From Pseudomonas sp. KU26590 (lineage in GTDB: Bacteria > Pseudomonadota > Gammaproteobacteria > Pseudomonadales > Pseudomonadaceae), in the NCBI RefSeq assembly GCF_026153515.1, contig NZ_CP110644.1:1889501-1953500 (forward strand): 64,000 nt of DNA, read 5' to 3'. The first letter of the stretch is position 1, and each line of letters starts with the position of its first letter. The notes beneath the pieces are model-generated. The model had not been told where the DNA came from, searched no databases, and saw only the letters and a list, made by a program, of their open reading frames with translations. Below are positions 17,638-27,233 of this stretch, piece after piece. The position numbers and the translations under genes are program-made.

Positions 17638-18915
17638 TCAACTCACCTCAACAGATTCGCCTTCATCCAGACACGCGAGCGTCGAGATCCGTGCCGGGCT
17701 AAAGGGTGGGCGCAACAACGGGGGTTCCCAGCCGAACAGTGTCTGCCCCGCCGTTGCGCAGATGCGCCCCTGACACGCGCCCATCCCGCAGCGGGTGGCG
17801 AGTTTGGCGCTGGTCCAACTGCCATGTTTCGCCAGGTCCGCGTAACGCACGTCCTCACAGCGACAGACCAGCGTTTCCGGCATCGCCAGGAGTTTCAGCG
17901 CAGGATTCAGACTGAACGCCTTGTTCAGCCGATCTGCAAATTCCTGCCAGCGCTGCCGCTCAGCCCACAAGCCTCGCGCTTTGTCCCGTTCGCCCACCGC
18001 CACCAGCCCGGCAATACGGCCCTCGACCAGCGCCAGTTCGCTGCCGCCGAAACCGGTGCATTCACCCGCTGCGAAGTGATCGGCCAGACTCGTCGCCTGC
18101 CAGTCATCCACCACGATGGCCTGATCCCGCACGGTACAGCCCAGTGCTTGGGCGATCTCGACGTTGGGCACCAGACTGAAACCGCAAGCCAGACGCTCGC
18201 AGGCCAGCTCCTCAATTGTGTCACCCACCTGAACACGCACGCCCTCAAGCCGATCCGTGCCCAGCGCGGCCAGGACATGGGCCGACGTTCGATAGGCGGC
18301 ACTCGCCAGGGTGATCGCCTGAATCGCCTTGTTCGGCCAGCGCCACAGCCCGGCGGCAAATCCGGCGACGGCGCTCAAGGGCGCCTGCTCGGCGACGCGC
18401 ACGACCTCCGCGCCATGCTTTTGCGCAGTCGCCGACGACGCCAGCAACAGCGGGCCAGTCCCGGCGATGACGATGCGTTCGTCTTTCACCTGCAGGCCGC
18501 CTTTGATCAGCGCCTGCAAGCCGCCGGCGCCGGTGACACCCGGCAGTGTCCAGCCGGGGAAGGGCAGCAGCCGCTCCCGCGCGCCGGTGCACAGAATCAG
18601 TCTGTCGTAACCCAAGATCCAGCCGCGCTCGGCGTCCTCCAGCAGCAGTCTTTTCGAACCCGCCAGCGCGACCACCTTGCAGCCGCTGTGCAGGCGAACG
18701 TTGCTCAAACCCTGCAACTGCGCACGCATGTGCCGGGCCTGTTTCGGCACCTGAGCATGTGGGCCGTCGCGCCAGATCTGCCCACCCGGCAGCGGGTTGT
18801 CGTCGAGGAGGGCGATGCTCAACCCGCGAGGCGCCGCCGCCAGGGCTGCCGCCATGCCAGCCGGACCAGCACCGATGATCAGCAGATCGACATGCTCGGT
18901 CATTTTCATGGTCAT
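17638..18915 (-). CDS. lhpE: D-hydroxyproline dehydrogenase, NAD(P)/FAD-binding alpha subunit with [2Fe-2S] domain
   Basis: A 425-residue flavoprotein of the HcnB/opine-oxidase-A type. The N-terminal dinucleotide fold is GAGPAGMAA (about residues 15-23), and a second nucleotide motif is IAGTGPLLL. The C-terminal part has four cysteines in CRCEDV and CGMGACQGRIC, a BFD-like iron-sulfur domain. With the small ferredoxin-like and DAO-like subunits encoded just upstream it forms a heterotrimeric dehydrogenase, which oxidises cis-4-hydroxy-D-proline to the pyrroline. It overlaps lhpF by 4 bp. In-frame ATGs at 18909 and 18903 are alternative starts. Confidence 0.9.
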   Translation of the reverse strand: MTMKMTEHVDLLIIGAGPAGMAAALAAAPRGLSIALLDDNPLPGGQIWRDGPHAQVPKQARHMRAQLQGLSNVRLHSGCKVVALAGSKRLLLEDAERGWILGYDRLILCTGARERLLPFPGWTLPGVTGAGGLQALIKGGLQVKDERIVIAGTGPLLLASSATAQKHGAEVVRVAEQAPLSAVAGFAAGLWRWPNKAIQAITLASAAYRTSAHVLAALGTDRLEGVRVQVGDTIEELACERLACGFSLVPNVEIAQALGCTVRDQAIVVDDWQATSLADHFAAGECTGFGGSELALVEGRIAGLVAVGERDKARGLWAERQRWQEFADRLNKAFSLNPALKLLAMPETLVCRCEDVRYADLAKHGSWTSAKLATRCGMGACQGRICATAGQTLFGWEPPLLRPPFSPARISTLACLDEGESVEVS

Positions 18916-19148
18916 GGCTGTGTCTCGACCTGCATGCCGTCACGGCAGATCGTCTGGCAGGCCAGCCGGCGCAGGCCGTCGATGCTCACCCGGCATTCCT
19001 GACAGATGCCCATGCCACACAAGGGCGCACGACGCTGGCCGCTGACCGACGTTCGGCTGCAGCGATCGCCGCTCGACATCAGCGCGGCGGCCACCGTGGT
19101 GCCTTGGGCGAAGCGAAAGGGCTGACCATCGATGCTCAATTCAGGCAT
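18912..19148 (-). CDS. lhpF: D-hydroxyproline dehydrogenase, small [2Fe-2S] gamma subunit
   Basis: A 78-residue plant-type ferredoxin-like protein, matching the HcnA/opine-oxidase-C type. Conserved cysteines are in PLCGMGICQEC and in the final LACQT segment. The start [11 protein letters not shown] overlaps the end of lhpB by 8 bp, and the stop overlaps lhpE by 4 bp; the open frame extends further upstream only as a shadow of lhpB. It should carry electrons within the LhpBEF complex. The normal first Cys of the cluster appears as Cys32 in GDRCSRTS. Confidence 0.88.
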   Translation of the reverse strand: MPELSIDGQPFRFAQGTTVAAALMSSGDRCSRTSVSGQRRAPLCGMGICQECRVSIDGLRRLACQTICRDGMQVETQP

Positions 19149-20277
19149 GGGCGCGGGCTCCGATAAAGCGTTGCGGCAGATAGGGTTCCAGGTCGAGGGG
19201 TGGGGCGGTGCGCAGCATTTGCGCGGCGAGCAGGCGGGCGGTGCCGGTTGCCGTGGTGACGCCGAGGCCTTCGTGCCCGACCGCCAGCCACAGACCGGGC
19301 TGATGCGGGTGCTCGCCAATCAGCGGCTGACCGTCGGGGCTGGCGGAGCGAAAGCCGGTCCAGCTGCGAAGGCCATTCATGTCCCCCAGGCCGGGGAGGA
19401 AATCCATCGCCCGGCGCAGCATCCTCCCGAGCATGGCGGCGTCGACCTCCGGGTTGTGGTTGTCGAACTGCCGCGATGACCCGATGAACAGCTGGCCGGT
19501 CGGGCGCTGCTGCACATTGAACGCTACCGACGGGCCGTTGCCCTTGTGGGCGCTGGTGACGTAGCCCAACTCAACCAGCGTGTGGGTGATCTGCGCGGGG
19601 TAACGGTCGGTGATCAACAGGTGGCCTTTCTTCGCTTGCAACGGTAAATCAGGACAGAGTTCGCGGGCGTAGATGCCGCTGGCCAACACGACGGCCGGGG
19701 CTTGCAGCCATTCACCACTCGCCAGCCGCACACGATTGCCCTGGACTTCCACGACTTCGGCCTGACGCTGAACCACCCGGGAAGACTGCCGCTGCAACAG
19801 CCAGCGGGCGGCGTTGGGCGCGTACAGAATACCGTCGCCACTGACCTTCAATGCGCCGAGCAGGCCAGATCGCAAGGACGGCTCGGCGTTCGCCAGTTCG
19901 GCGCCGGACAGCAACTCGCACGCCAGTCCGTATTCGCTTAACGCCGCATGCTTGCGCTCGGCTTCGGCCATTTCTTCCTCGTTGCAGGCCAGCCACAGGG
20001 TGCCGTTGGTACGCATTGCGCAGTCGTCCGGCATCTGCGGCGTCAATTCGCGCCAGGCCCTGACCGAATATTCCCCCAGCGCCAGCTCGGCAGCGCTATG
20101 GTCCAGCACCACCAGATGGCCCATTCCCGCAGCAGTCGCGGCGGGGCGCTGACAATCCAGCACCAGCACATGCAAACCTTGGGACGCCAGCTCCTCCGCA
20201 CACGCAGCGCCGACGATGCCGCCACCGATGACGATCACATCAGCGGCATGGCCTTGCAGCGTCGGTGCTTCAGTCAT
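19141..20277 (-). CDS. lhpB: D-hydroxyproline dehydrogenase, DAO-type FAD beta subunit
   Basis: A 378-residue FAD oxidoreductase of the D-amino-acid oxidase/HcnC family. The Rossmann motif [15 protein letters not shown] is at about residues 15-29. C-terminal family segments are [17 protein letters not shown] and [15 protein letters not shown], which bind FAD and close the active site. In the lhp system this subunit holds the imino-acid substrate and passes electrons to the other two subunits. It overlaps lhpA by 4 bp upstream and lhpF by 8 bp downstream, so the four genes form one tightly coupled operon. Confidence 0.92.
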   Translation of the reverse strand: MTEAPTLQGHAADVIVIGGGIVGAACAEELASQGLHVLVLDCQRPAATAAGMGHLVVLDHSAAELALGEYSVRAWRELTPQMPDDCAMRTNGTLWLACNEEEMAEAERKHAALSEYGLACELLSGAELANAEPSLRSGLLGALKVSGDGILYAPNAARWLLQRQSSRVVQRQAEVVEVQGNRVRLASGEWLQAPAVVLASGIYARELCPDLPLQAKKGHLLITDRYPAQITHTLVELGYVTSAHKGNGPSVAFNVQQRPTGQLFIGSSRQFDNHNPEVDAAMLGRMLRRAMDFLPGLGDMNGLRSWTGFRSASPDGQPLIGEHPHQPGLWLAVGHEGLGVTTATGTARLLAAQMLRTAPPLDLEPYLPQRFIGARAHA

Positions 20278-21224
20278 GAGCGAATGCCCCAGGCGAATGG
20301 ATCTTCGTCGTCCAGCAGCAAAGTGGCCTCGGCGCTGATGTAGGCGCGGCCGCGAATGGTCGGCACGATGCGGTCGCCCGTCTGCCGCTCGCCGTGTTCC
20401 CAGACGAAACTGCCTTCAAATTGACTGCCGATCACGCTGGCCTGTTGCCACAGTGTATTGGGCTGAAGTTTGCCGTCCGCCGCCAGGCACGCCAGTTTGG
20501 CGCTGGTGCCGGTGCCGCAGGGCGAGCGGTCGTAGGCTTTGCCGGGGCAGAGCACGAAGTTTCGGCTGTCGGCGTGGTCGTCGTCGGCGAACAGCTCGAT
20601 GTGGTCGATGACGCCGCCGTCTTCACCGCGAATGCCCTGGCTTTCCAGCGCCTGCCGGACCTTCCAGGTGTAATCGGTGAGGGCGTCGAGGTTGTCGGCG
20701 GCGACGCTCAGGCCGTGGTCGGCGATCAGGAAAAACCAGTTGCCGCCCCAGGCGATGTCGCCGGTCACGCTGCCCAGTTCAGGCACCTCGACGACGAACT
20801 GTTTGCGGTAGCGGTAGGAGGGCACGTTGTCGACGCTGACCGAGCGGTCGTCGTGCAGCGTGGCCTGAACCGTGCCGACCGGGGTTTCGATGCGGTGCAC
20901 GCCGGGGCCGATCTTGCCCAGATGCGCCAGCGACACCACAAGCCCGATGGTGCCGTGGCCGCACATGCCCAGGTAGCCGCTGTTGTTGAAAAAGATCACC
21001 CCGGCGCAGGCCTCGGGATCGACCGGCTCACACAACAGCGCACCCACCAGCACATCGCTGCCACGCGGTTCGAGCACCGTCGTCGCCCGCCAGTCATCGA
21101 ACTGTTCAGCCAGAAGCTGACGCCTCTCAGCCATGCTGCCCCGCCCAAGATCGGGAAACCCGTCGAGCACCAGCCGCGTCGGCTCGCCGCCGGTGTGAGA
21201 ATCGAGGATCTGGATGCGTTTCAT
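20274..21224 (-). CDS. lhpA: 4-hydroxyproline 2-epimerase
   Basis: A 316-residue proline racemase-fold enzyme with both catalytic cysteines: Cys88 (MCGHGTIG) and Cys236 ([10 protein letters not shown]). It interconverts trans-4-hydroxy-L-proline and cis-4-hydroxy-D-proline, the first step of the pathway. I chose the start [15 protein letters not shown] because GGGGAATAC precedes it and homologues begin there; the frame has 15 further upstream codons. First gene of the lhpA-lhpB-lhpF-lhpE operon. A REP cluster lies between it and the GntR gene. Confidence 0.93.
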   Translation of the reverse strand: MKRIQILDSHTGGEPTRLVLDGFPDLGRGSMAERRQLLAEQFDDWRATTVLEPRGSDVLVGALLCEPVDPEACAGVIFFNNSGYLGMCGHGTIGLVVSLAHLGKIGPGVHRIETPVGTVQATLHDDRSVSVDNVPSYRYRKQFVVEVPELGSVTGDIAWGGNWFFLIADHGLSVAADNLDALTDYTWKVRQALESQGIRGEDGGVIDHIELFADDDHADSRNFVLCPGKAYDRSPCGTGTSAKLACLAADGKLQPNTLWQQASVIGSQFEGSFVWEHGERQTGDRIVPTIRGRAYISAEATLLLDDEDPFAWGIRS

Positions 21225-21293
21225 GTATTCCCCTGTCGGACTGTGTCTGGAACTGGCTATTGCGTACACCCGATGTCACTGGCTACCCCGATC

Positions 21294-21525
21294 CCTGTAG
21301 GACCGCCTCCAGCCGGGAAAGCGTTGGTCGCCACGTTGCAAGTTTTGCGGTGTTAACGCTGGCCTCTTACCAGCTAAAGCCAGCCCCACAAAAACCGCTG
21401 CGTACACCCGATGTGCTACCCCGATCCCTGTAGGACCGGCTTCAGCCGGGAAGGCGTCGGTCGTCACGCTGCAAGATTTATGGTGTTCACACTGGCCTCT
21501 TCCCGGCTAAAGCCGGTCCCGCAGA
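21294..21525. repeat. Two REP pairs (GTAGGACCGGCTTCAGCCGG family)
   Basis: Left arms CTGTAGGACC at 21296 and 21430, with right arms GGCTAAAGCC-type at 21371 and 21508. The two pairs also share the lead-in GCGTACACCCGATGT (21263 and 21403), so about 140 bp has been duplicated in tandem. This occupies the gap 21225-21634 between lhpA and the GntR gene. Confidence 0.88.
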
Positions 21526-21634
21526 GATCAGCACGGCGCGGTCACGATTGCATGTCAGGGTGCCGCGAACGACGACCGGGGTCTTGACCGATTTCACCCT
21601 CGTCAATGACGAAATCGGCACAGTGGCCCGTCGC

Positions 21635-22318
21635 TCAGATCTCGCTGAGAACCGCGTGGGGCAGGTGGGCGTAGAGGGTTCGGCAGACGCCGATGATGTG
21701 GTGCTCGATCAGTTCGGCGGCTTTGTCCACGTCACGATCGGCACAGGCGTTGAGGATCTCGCGGTGTTCCAGGTCGGCGCGCTCTTTGCCCTCGTCGAAG
21801 CTCATCTGCACCCGCAGGTAGCGTTCAACCTTGTCGTGGATCGAACGAATCATGTTCAGCAAAAACGGCCGCTGCGCCGCTTCATACAGACAGGTGTGGA
21901 ACGCCCAGTTCAGCTCGGCCCAGCGCCCGATGTCGTCGTCGCGCATGAACTCGTCACAGATGGCCCGGGCCCGATCCAGCTGAGCAGTGGTCATTCTCGG
22001 CACGGCGAGGCGGATGGCTTGCACTTCCAGCAGCACCCTAACTTCGAAAATCTGCGCCAGCTCCGGCTCGGAAATCCGCGTGACCACGGCACCTTTGTTG
22101 CGCTGGAACTGCACCAGCCCTTCGGCTTCCAGACGCTTGAGGGCTTCACGCACGGGGATCTTGCTGACGTTGAACACGCGGGCGATGTCGTCCTGACGAA
22201 TCGGTTCGTCCTCGGCGAACTGGCCGGAAATGATCGACTCGCGCAGGTGCTTGGCAATCACCTCGGACGCGGAGGGCGCGACACCGAGGTTGGGGGCGTC
22301 AGGAAGCAGAAAAGGCAC
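21635..22318 (-). CDS. GntR-family transcriptional regulator, FCD (FadR/VanR) subfamily
   Basis: A 227-residue regulator. The N-terminal winged helix (residues about 18-80) contains QDDIARVFNVSKIPVREALKRLEAEGLVQ, a textbook GntR recognition segment. The C-terminal FCD effector domain has the metal/ligand residues seen as D, H and H in ELNWAFHTCLYEAA and EHREILNACADRD. It is the first gene 5' of the lhp block on the minus strand. A GTATAC palindrome 35 bp upstream fits autoregulation. The same motif lies upstream of lhpC and of the binding-protein gene. The effector is probably hydroxyproline or a pathway intermediate (inference). Confidence 0.9.
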   Translation of the reverse strand: MPFLLPDAPNLGVAPSASEVIAKHLRESIISGQFAEDEPIRQDDIARVFNVSKIPVREALKRLEAEGLVQFQRNKGAVVTRISEPELAQIFEVRVLLEVQAIRLAVPRMTTAQLDRARAICDEFMRDDDIGRWAELNWAFHTCLYEAAQRPFLLNMIRSIHDKVERYLRVQMSFDEGKERADLEHREILNACADRDVDKAAELIEHHIIGVCRTLYAHLPHAVLSEI

Positions 22319-22346
22319 GCGAATGACTCGAAAGGGGCGGATGCCG

Positions 22347-22362
22347 AATATTGTATACGACC
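22347..22362. promoter_or_regulatory. Candidate autoregulatory operator of the GntR gene
   Basis: AATATTGTATACGACC. The GTATAC core (22353-22358) and the flanking CG match the two sites at 9791 and 16434 when read on the other strand (TCGTATACAATAT). It sits 29-44 bp upstream of the GntR start. Confidence 0.6.
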
Positions 22363-22408
22363 TCCGATTTGTTACGCGCTGTGTCTTTTCTGTCCGCCGG
22401 CTAAACGA

Positions 22409-23080
22409 TCAATGGTTGGCGGTGTACGACAGCATCATCGACAGCTGACACATCGGCCGGCCGCTGTCCGCATGCCACTGATTGAACGCCGCTTGCACCG
22501 CCGCCTGATCGCGCTGACTGCTGGGCACCCGATCGACGATCTTCTGCGCATTGAGCGCAGCTACCACGTCATTGCTGGGGATAAAGGTGTCCTTGCCGAC
22601 CATCCGCAGAAAACGCGGCGACGACAACCCGCCCATCTGATTGCCGTGCTTGAACAGGTAACGCCACAACCCGACGATATCGGTGACCGGCCATTCGGCG
22701 ATGAAATTGCCGAAGCTGCCGTGTTCGTGGGCGATGTCGAGGATCAACTGCGCGTTGCGCGGCACGCTCTTGAGCTTGCCCAGGTGGCGGATGATCCGCG
22801 CGTCCTGCATCAGGCGTTCAAGGTGATCGCCGCCCATCAGCGTGACCTTTTCCGGATCGAAGCCGAAGAAGGCCTGCTCGAAAGCCGGCCATTTGGCGTC
22901 CACCAGGCTGTGCTTGAGGCCAGCACGAAACACCCGTAGCGCCATGGTCGACAGGTAACGGTCGTCGCTGAGGGCTTTCAGTTTTTTCGGCGTGGCGGGG
23001 GTCGGCAAATGCGCCTCGAGGGCGGCGACGGAACCAAAGCGGTTGAGACAGTATTCATGGAGCCATTTGTAGTCTTGCAT
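22409..23080 (-). CDS. DNA-3-methyladenine glycosylase I family protein
   Basis: A 223-residue protein resembling the Tag family of base-excision glycosylases. Similar segments are LRVFRAGLKHSLVDAKWPAFEQAFFGFDPEKV, LMQDARIIRHLGKLKSV and the Trp/Phe-rich WPVTDIVGLWRYL. The start MQDYKWLHEYC has GGAGAGGG just upstream; the longer open frame runs into a REP element. I do not see the full set of Tag zinc ligands, so this may be a Tag-like branch rather than the classic enzyme. Monocistronic. Confidence 0.75.
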   Translation of the reverse strand: MQDYKWLHEYCLNRFGSVAALEAHLPTPATPKKLKALSDDRYLSTMALRVFRAGLKHSLVDAKWPAFEQAFFGFDPEKVTLMGGDHLERLMQDARIIRHLGKLKSVPRNAQLILDIAHEHGSFGNFIAEWPVTDIVGLWRYLFKHGNQMGGLSSPRFLRMVGKDTFIPSNDVVAALNAQKIVDRVPSSQRDQAAVQAAFNQWHADSGRPMCQLSMMLSYTANH

Positions 23081-23153
23081 GCCCTCTCCAAAACAAAATT
23101 CATGTACGCGATTGCTGACCAAAACCCGTTGCCGAATGTTGACGCCGTTCCCC

Positions 23154-23272
23154 TGTAGGAGCGCGCTTGGTCTGGGCCGCATCCGGACGAATCGTTGCGT
23201 CAGTCGATAACGACGTCTCAGACAGATCGCAATCGACCGGATGCAACCCAGACCAGGCGCGCCCCTACAGCG
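23154..23272. repeat. REP palindrome pair (CGCGCTTGGTCTGGGCCGCATCCGG variant)
   Basis: The left arm CTGTAGGAGCGCGCTTGGTC at 23154 and an inverted arm ending GCGCGCCCCTACAG at 23271. Unlike 8693 and 9871, both arms here are of the long variant (TCTGGGCCGCATCCGGACGA and TCGACCGGATGCAACCCAGA). It lies between the glycosylase and wrbA. Confidence 0.85.
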
Positions 23273-23338
23273 CCCTGTGTTTGACCCGGTTTGAGCAAGG
23301 GGTTCCAGCAATCGCGCGCGAGCGACACCTTGGGCGTT

Positions 23339-24294
<956 letters not shown>

Positions 24295-24429
24295 TTGCGG
24301 GTCGCATCTTGCCTGAGGTGGCGGCTATTCTACCCGCGTCACGGTAACGACCGGTAACACGCGGTGAGCGATGCGCAGCCGGCGTCGCGTCTCTCTAGAA
24401 AGAAAGAGCATCCAGAAGGAAACAGCATC

Positions 24430-24897
24430 ATGGCAAGGCGATTGGCAGCGGCGGCAGCACTGATTGGAAGTCTGTTGCTCAGCGGGTGCGGCGTGGACCT
24501 GGGCACGGACCAGAACGGCGAAAAAGTCGCCAGCAGCCGCGTCGACAAACACTGGCTGGTGGTCAATTACTGGGCCGAATGGTGCGGCCCGTGCCGAACT
24601 GAAATCCCCGAACTGAACAAGTTATCCGAGCAGGTCAAAGACCAGAACGTCAGCGTGTTCGGCGTCAACTTCGACAACCTCCAGGGCGAAGACCTGAAAA
24701 GCGCTAGCAAGGCGCTGGGCATCACCTTCACCGTGCTGGCCCAAGACCCCGCCGATCACTACGACCTGCCGAAAAGCGAAGCCCTGCCGGTGACCTACAT
24801 CATCGACGACAAGGGCAAAGTGCGTGAGCAATTGATGGGCGAACAGACGGCGGAGGGGGTGGTGCAGAAGCTGACGGAGTTGAAGGGGAAGGGCTGA
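24430..24897 (+). CDS. TlpA-like thioredoxin-fold lipoprotein
   Basis: A 155-residue protein. A lipoprotein signal peptide ends in the lipobox LLSGCG, so the mature N-terminus is an acylated Cys at about residue 21. The thioredoxin active site WCGPC is in NYWAEWCGPCRTEIPELN, and LPVTYIIDDKGKV supplies the cis-proline loop. This is a periplasmic membrane-tethered thiol-disulfide protein of the TlpA/ResA type. Its partner is unknown. AGAAGGAAAC precedes the chosen ATG. Divergent from arsC. Confidence 0.92.
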   Translation: MARRLAAAAALIGSLLLSGCGVDLGTDQNGEKVASSRVDKHWLVVNYWAEWCGPCRTEIPELNKLSEQVKDQNVSVFGVNFDNLQGEDLKSASKALGITFTVLAQDPADHYDLPKSEALPVTYIIDDKGKVREQLMGEQTAEGVVQKLTELKGKG

Positions 24898-24941
24898 GGC
24901 AGATCAAGTCAGCTTAGTTGCGCCACGGCATTGCTCGCTGA

Positions 24942-25454
24942 TTAACACTCATCGGCCAGAAGCGCCCAGCGCTCGTGATCGCACCACACTCCGGCGATCT
25001 GAAGGTATTTCGGGGAGAACCCCTCTTTCCGAAATCCGAGACGTTTGACCAGCGCGATTGAACGCACATTTTCAGGTTGAATATTGGCCTCAATACGGTG
25101 AAGACCCAGCTCTTCAAAGGCATACCTCGTCGTCAGTTCTACCGCCCGGGACATTCTTCCCGTCCCGGCAAACGAGACCATGCCCCAGTAGCTGAGGTAG
25201 GCGTTCTGAAAGCCTTTATAGAAAATCTAGCTCAGGTTTGTCACTCCAACAATCTGACCCGATTCTCTGTCGCGAGCCAGTAGCCCAACGCTAGCGCCTG
25301 TGGTTTGAGCGGAATACCACTCCTCGAACCCTGAAGCGGTTGTGAAGGGCTGTACCCAACGACCGTGGTAATCCGGGCTTTCTCGATTCGCGTGTAGAAG
25401 CTCGTCTAGATCGGTGCGTGTTACCCGGGCGAGCTTAACGTTTGACATTTCCAT
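24942..25454 (-). pseudogene. GNAT N-acetyltransferase (RimJ/RimL-like) with an internal amber codon
   Basis: Two open stretches, 25454-25227 and 25181-24942, are in the same reading frame. Joined, they would give about 170 residues of a GNAT acetyltransferase. The only break is a TAG as codon 76, in ...VGVTNLS-stop-IFYKGFQNAYLSYWG..., where relatives usually have Glu, so GAG to TAG is the simple explanation. The acetyl-CoA half follows (ATGRMSRAVELTT as GTGRMSRAVELTT; ANIQPENVRSIALVKRLGF). There is no frameshift. The gene is either dead or read by suppression. It lies at the left edge of the accessory region, beside the IS3 element. Confidence 0.85.
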
Positions 25455-25655
25455 ACTATTCTCTCGTTACTTGCTTTCCCGATGGCTCTCCGGATTGCTG
25501 ACGCTTTTGTCCCCGGGGTCATGTGTGCTGCCAACCTGTGATTTTATGATGAAGACGAAACCACACTGAGTCCAGTCAGACCCCCGGTGTCAGGATAGTT
25601 GTCGCCTCTCCGGTTTTTCCTAAAAAAGTATATCGGGGGCGGAAAGAGACTGGTC

Positions 25656-26159
25656 GTGCCGTACTATTCACCTGAACGCAGAGCCGCATTACTCAAAATG
25701 CTGCTTCCCCCGCTGAACCTGTCGATGGCCGAGGTTTCCCGGCGCGAAGGGGTCAGCGAAATGTCTTTGTCCAACTGGCGCAAACAGCTCAGTTCTGAAG
25801 GAAGTGCAGTGTCCGAAAACAAGCCGTTGACCGAGAACTGGTCAGCCGAAACCAAGTTTGCTGTCGTGCTTGAAGCCGCCGGTTTGTCCGAGATCGACCT
25901 GGGTGAATACTGCCGCCGCAAAGGCCTTTACCCCGAGCAAATCACGGCCTGGCGACAAGCCTTCATCACCGGCCAGAAATCGGAAAAGGCCCTGCAAAAA
26001 GAAGAACGAGACCAGGCGCGCAAAGACAAGAAACGCATCCAGGAACTTGAGCGCGAACTGCGCCGCAAAGACAAGGCGCTCGCTGAAACAGCCGCGTTAT
26101 TGGTGCTGCGAAAAAAGCTCAACGACTACTGGGGAACGACCGACGACGAGGCCAACTAA
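25656..26159 (+). CDS. IS3-family transposase OrfA
   Basis: A 167-residue product from the GTG at 25656 (GGAAAGAG upstream). It carries two helix-turn-helix-like segments (MAEVSRREGVSEMSLSNWRKQL; IDLGEYCRRKGLYPEQITAWRQAF) and then a charged coiled coil (about residues 125-160, KEERDQARKDKKRIQELERELRRKDKAL) for multimerisation. An A-AAA-AAG slippery heptamer lies at 26111-26117 in the OrfA frame. A -1 slip there enters a stop-free frame leading into OrfB. Without slipping, translation stops at 26157. Confidence 0.9.
   Translation: MPYYSPERRAALLKMLLPPLNLSMAEVSRREGVSEMSLSNWRKQLSSEGSAVSENKPLTENWSAETKFAVVLEAAGLSEIDLGEYCRRKGLYPEQITAWRQAFITGQKSEKALQKEERDQARKDKKRIQELERELRRKDKALAETAALLVLRKKLNDYWGTTDDEAN
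26111..26117 (+). promoter_or_regulatory. Programmed -1 frameshift site (A AAA AAG)
   Basis: In the OrfA frame the codons are CGA AAA AAG CTC, so AAAAAAG is phased exactly as a -1 slippery heptamer. After the slip, reading continues GCT CAA CGA CTA CTG and stays open into OrfB. This is the standard means of making the OrfAB transposase in IS3-family elements. Confidence 0.75.
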
Positions 26160-26185
26160 CGTCTCTGCCAGAGCGGCAGTTACTC

Positions 26186-27211
26186 GTGGCCTGGCTGGGC
26201 GAAGCGGTCGCGGCGGGAGCCAGAAAAATCAGGGCCTGTCGGGAAGTTGGTCTGTCGCTGCGCACCTTGCAACGGTGGACTCAAACAGACGCTATCCAGA
26301 CCGACGCCCGTACGACGGTCACACGGCCAACGCCACGAAATGCGCTGACCGAGGCAGAGCGACAGGCCATTGTGACGCTGTGTAACAGCCCGCAGTATGC
26401 CCACTTGCCGCCAAGCCAGATCGTGCCGCGCCTGGCCGATCAAGGGCGCTATCTGGCGTCGGAGGCGACGATCTATCGTGTCTTGCGAGCGACGGGGCAA
26501 CAGCAACATCGAGGCCGTAGTCAGCGCCCCAGACGGTACGCCGCACCAACGACGCATGCGGCCAAAGCGCCGAACCAAGTGTGGTCGTGGGACATCACGT
26601 ACCTGCCGTCGCCGATACGCGGCCAGTTTTATTACCTCTATCTGATCGAGGATATTTACAGCCGCAAGGCCGTGGGCTGGGAAGTCTATGAGGCGGAAAG
26701 TGGCGAGAAAGCCGCTGCGCTGCTGCAACGCAGCGTGATCGGTGAGCAGTGTTTACAAGACCCGCTGGTGCTGCACTCGGATAACGGCGCGCCGATGAAA
26801 TCGGTGACACTGCTGAGCAAAATGTACGACCTGGGTATCACCCCGTCACGTGGCCGACCGCGTGTCAGCAACGACAATCCGTACTCGGAGTCGTTGTTTA
26901 GAACACTGAAATACTGCCCGCAATGGCCGCAGGATGGTTTTGCCAGTTTGGACGCCGCACGCAGCTGGGTGAGGGACTTCATACGGTGGTACAACAACGA
27001 GCACCGACATAGCCGTATCCGGTTCGTCACACCGGCTGAGCGGCATCGAGGACTGGATCATAAAGTCTTGGCCCAGCGACATGAGCTGTACGAACGAGCC
27101 AAGGAAAAAAGACCGGAACGGTGGTCAGGCCGGACGCGTAACTGGGAACCGATCGGCACCGTGCTGCTGAATCCGGATCGAGAGCAACAGGTCGAGAAAA
27201 GAGCAGCATAG
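26186..27211 (+). CDS. IS3-family transposase OrfB (DDE integrase core)
   Basis: A 341-residue catalytic part from the GTG at 26186; the functional protein is probably the OrfAB fusion. The DDE triad is visible: Asp in WSWDITYLPS, Asp in VLHSDNGAPM, Glu in NPYSESLFRTLKY. The N-terminal helix-turn-helix (ACREVGLSLRTLQRW) and the C-terminal RHRGLDHKVLAQR region are typical of the family. The frame looks intact, so the element may still be active. Confidence 0.93.
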   Translation: MAWLGEAVAAGARKIRACREVGLSLRTLQRWTQTDAIQTDARTTVTRPTPRNALTEAERQAIVTLCNSPQYAHLPPSQIVPRLADQGRYLASEATIYRVLRATGQQQHRGRSQRPRRYAAPTTHAAKAPNQVWSWDITYLPSPIRGQFYYLYLIEDIYSRKAVGWEVYEAESGEKAAALLQRSVIGEQCLQDPLVLHSDNGAPMKSVTLLSKMYDLGITPSRGRPRVSNDNPYSESLFRTLKYCPQWPQDGFASLDAARSWVRDFIRWYNNEHRHSRIRFVTPAERHRGLDHKVLAQRHELYERAKEKRPERWSGRTRNWEPIGTVLLNPDREQQVEKRAA

Positions 27212-27233
27212 TTAGACGGTGACGCGACAACTA

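Larger units (their letters stand above)
25596..27233 (+). mobile_element. IS3-family insertion sequence (about 1.64 kb)
   Basis: Imperfect terminal inverted repeats: TAGTTGTCGCCTCTCCGG at 25596-25613 and, as reverse complement, TAGTTGTCGCGTCACCGT at 27216-27233 (15 of 18 matches). They bracket OrfA and OrfB of an IS3-type transposase. I see no obvious short target duplication in the bases directly outside. The exact tips may differ by a few bases. The element separates the GNAT pseudogene from the LysR gene. Confidence 0.85.

Noticed and set aside
16564..19002. An 812-codon plus-strand open frame across the lhp operon
   Set aside because: It runs antisense to LhpR, LhpE and LhpF, which have clear catalytic motifs. 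Its predicted protein is rich in Arg, Gln and His, as expected from a shadow frame in high-GC DNA.
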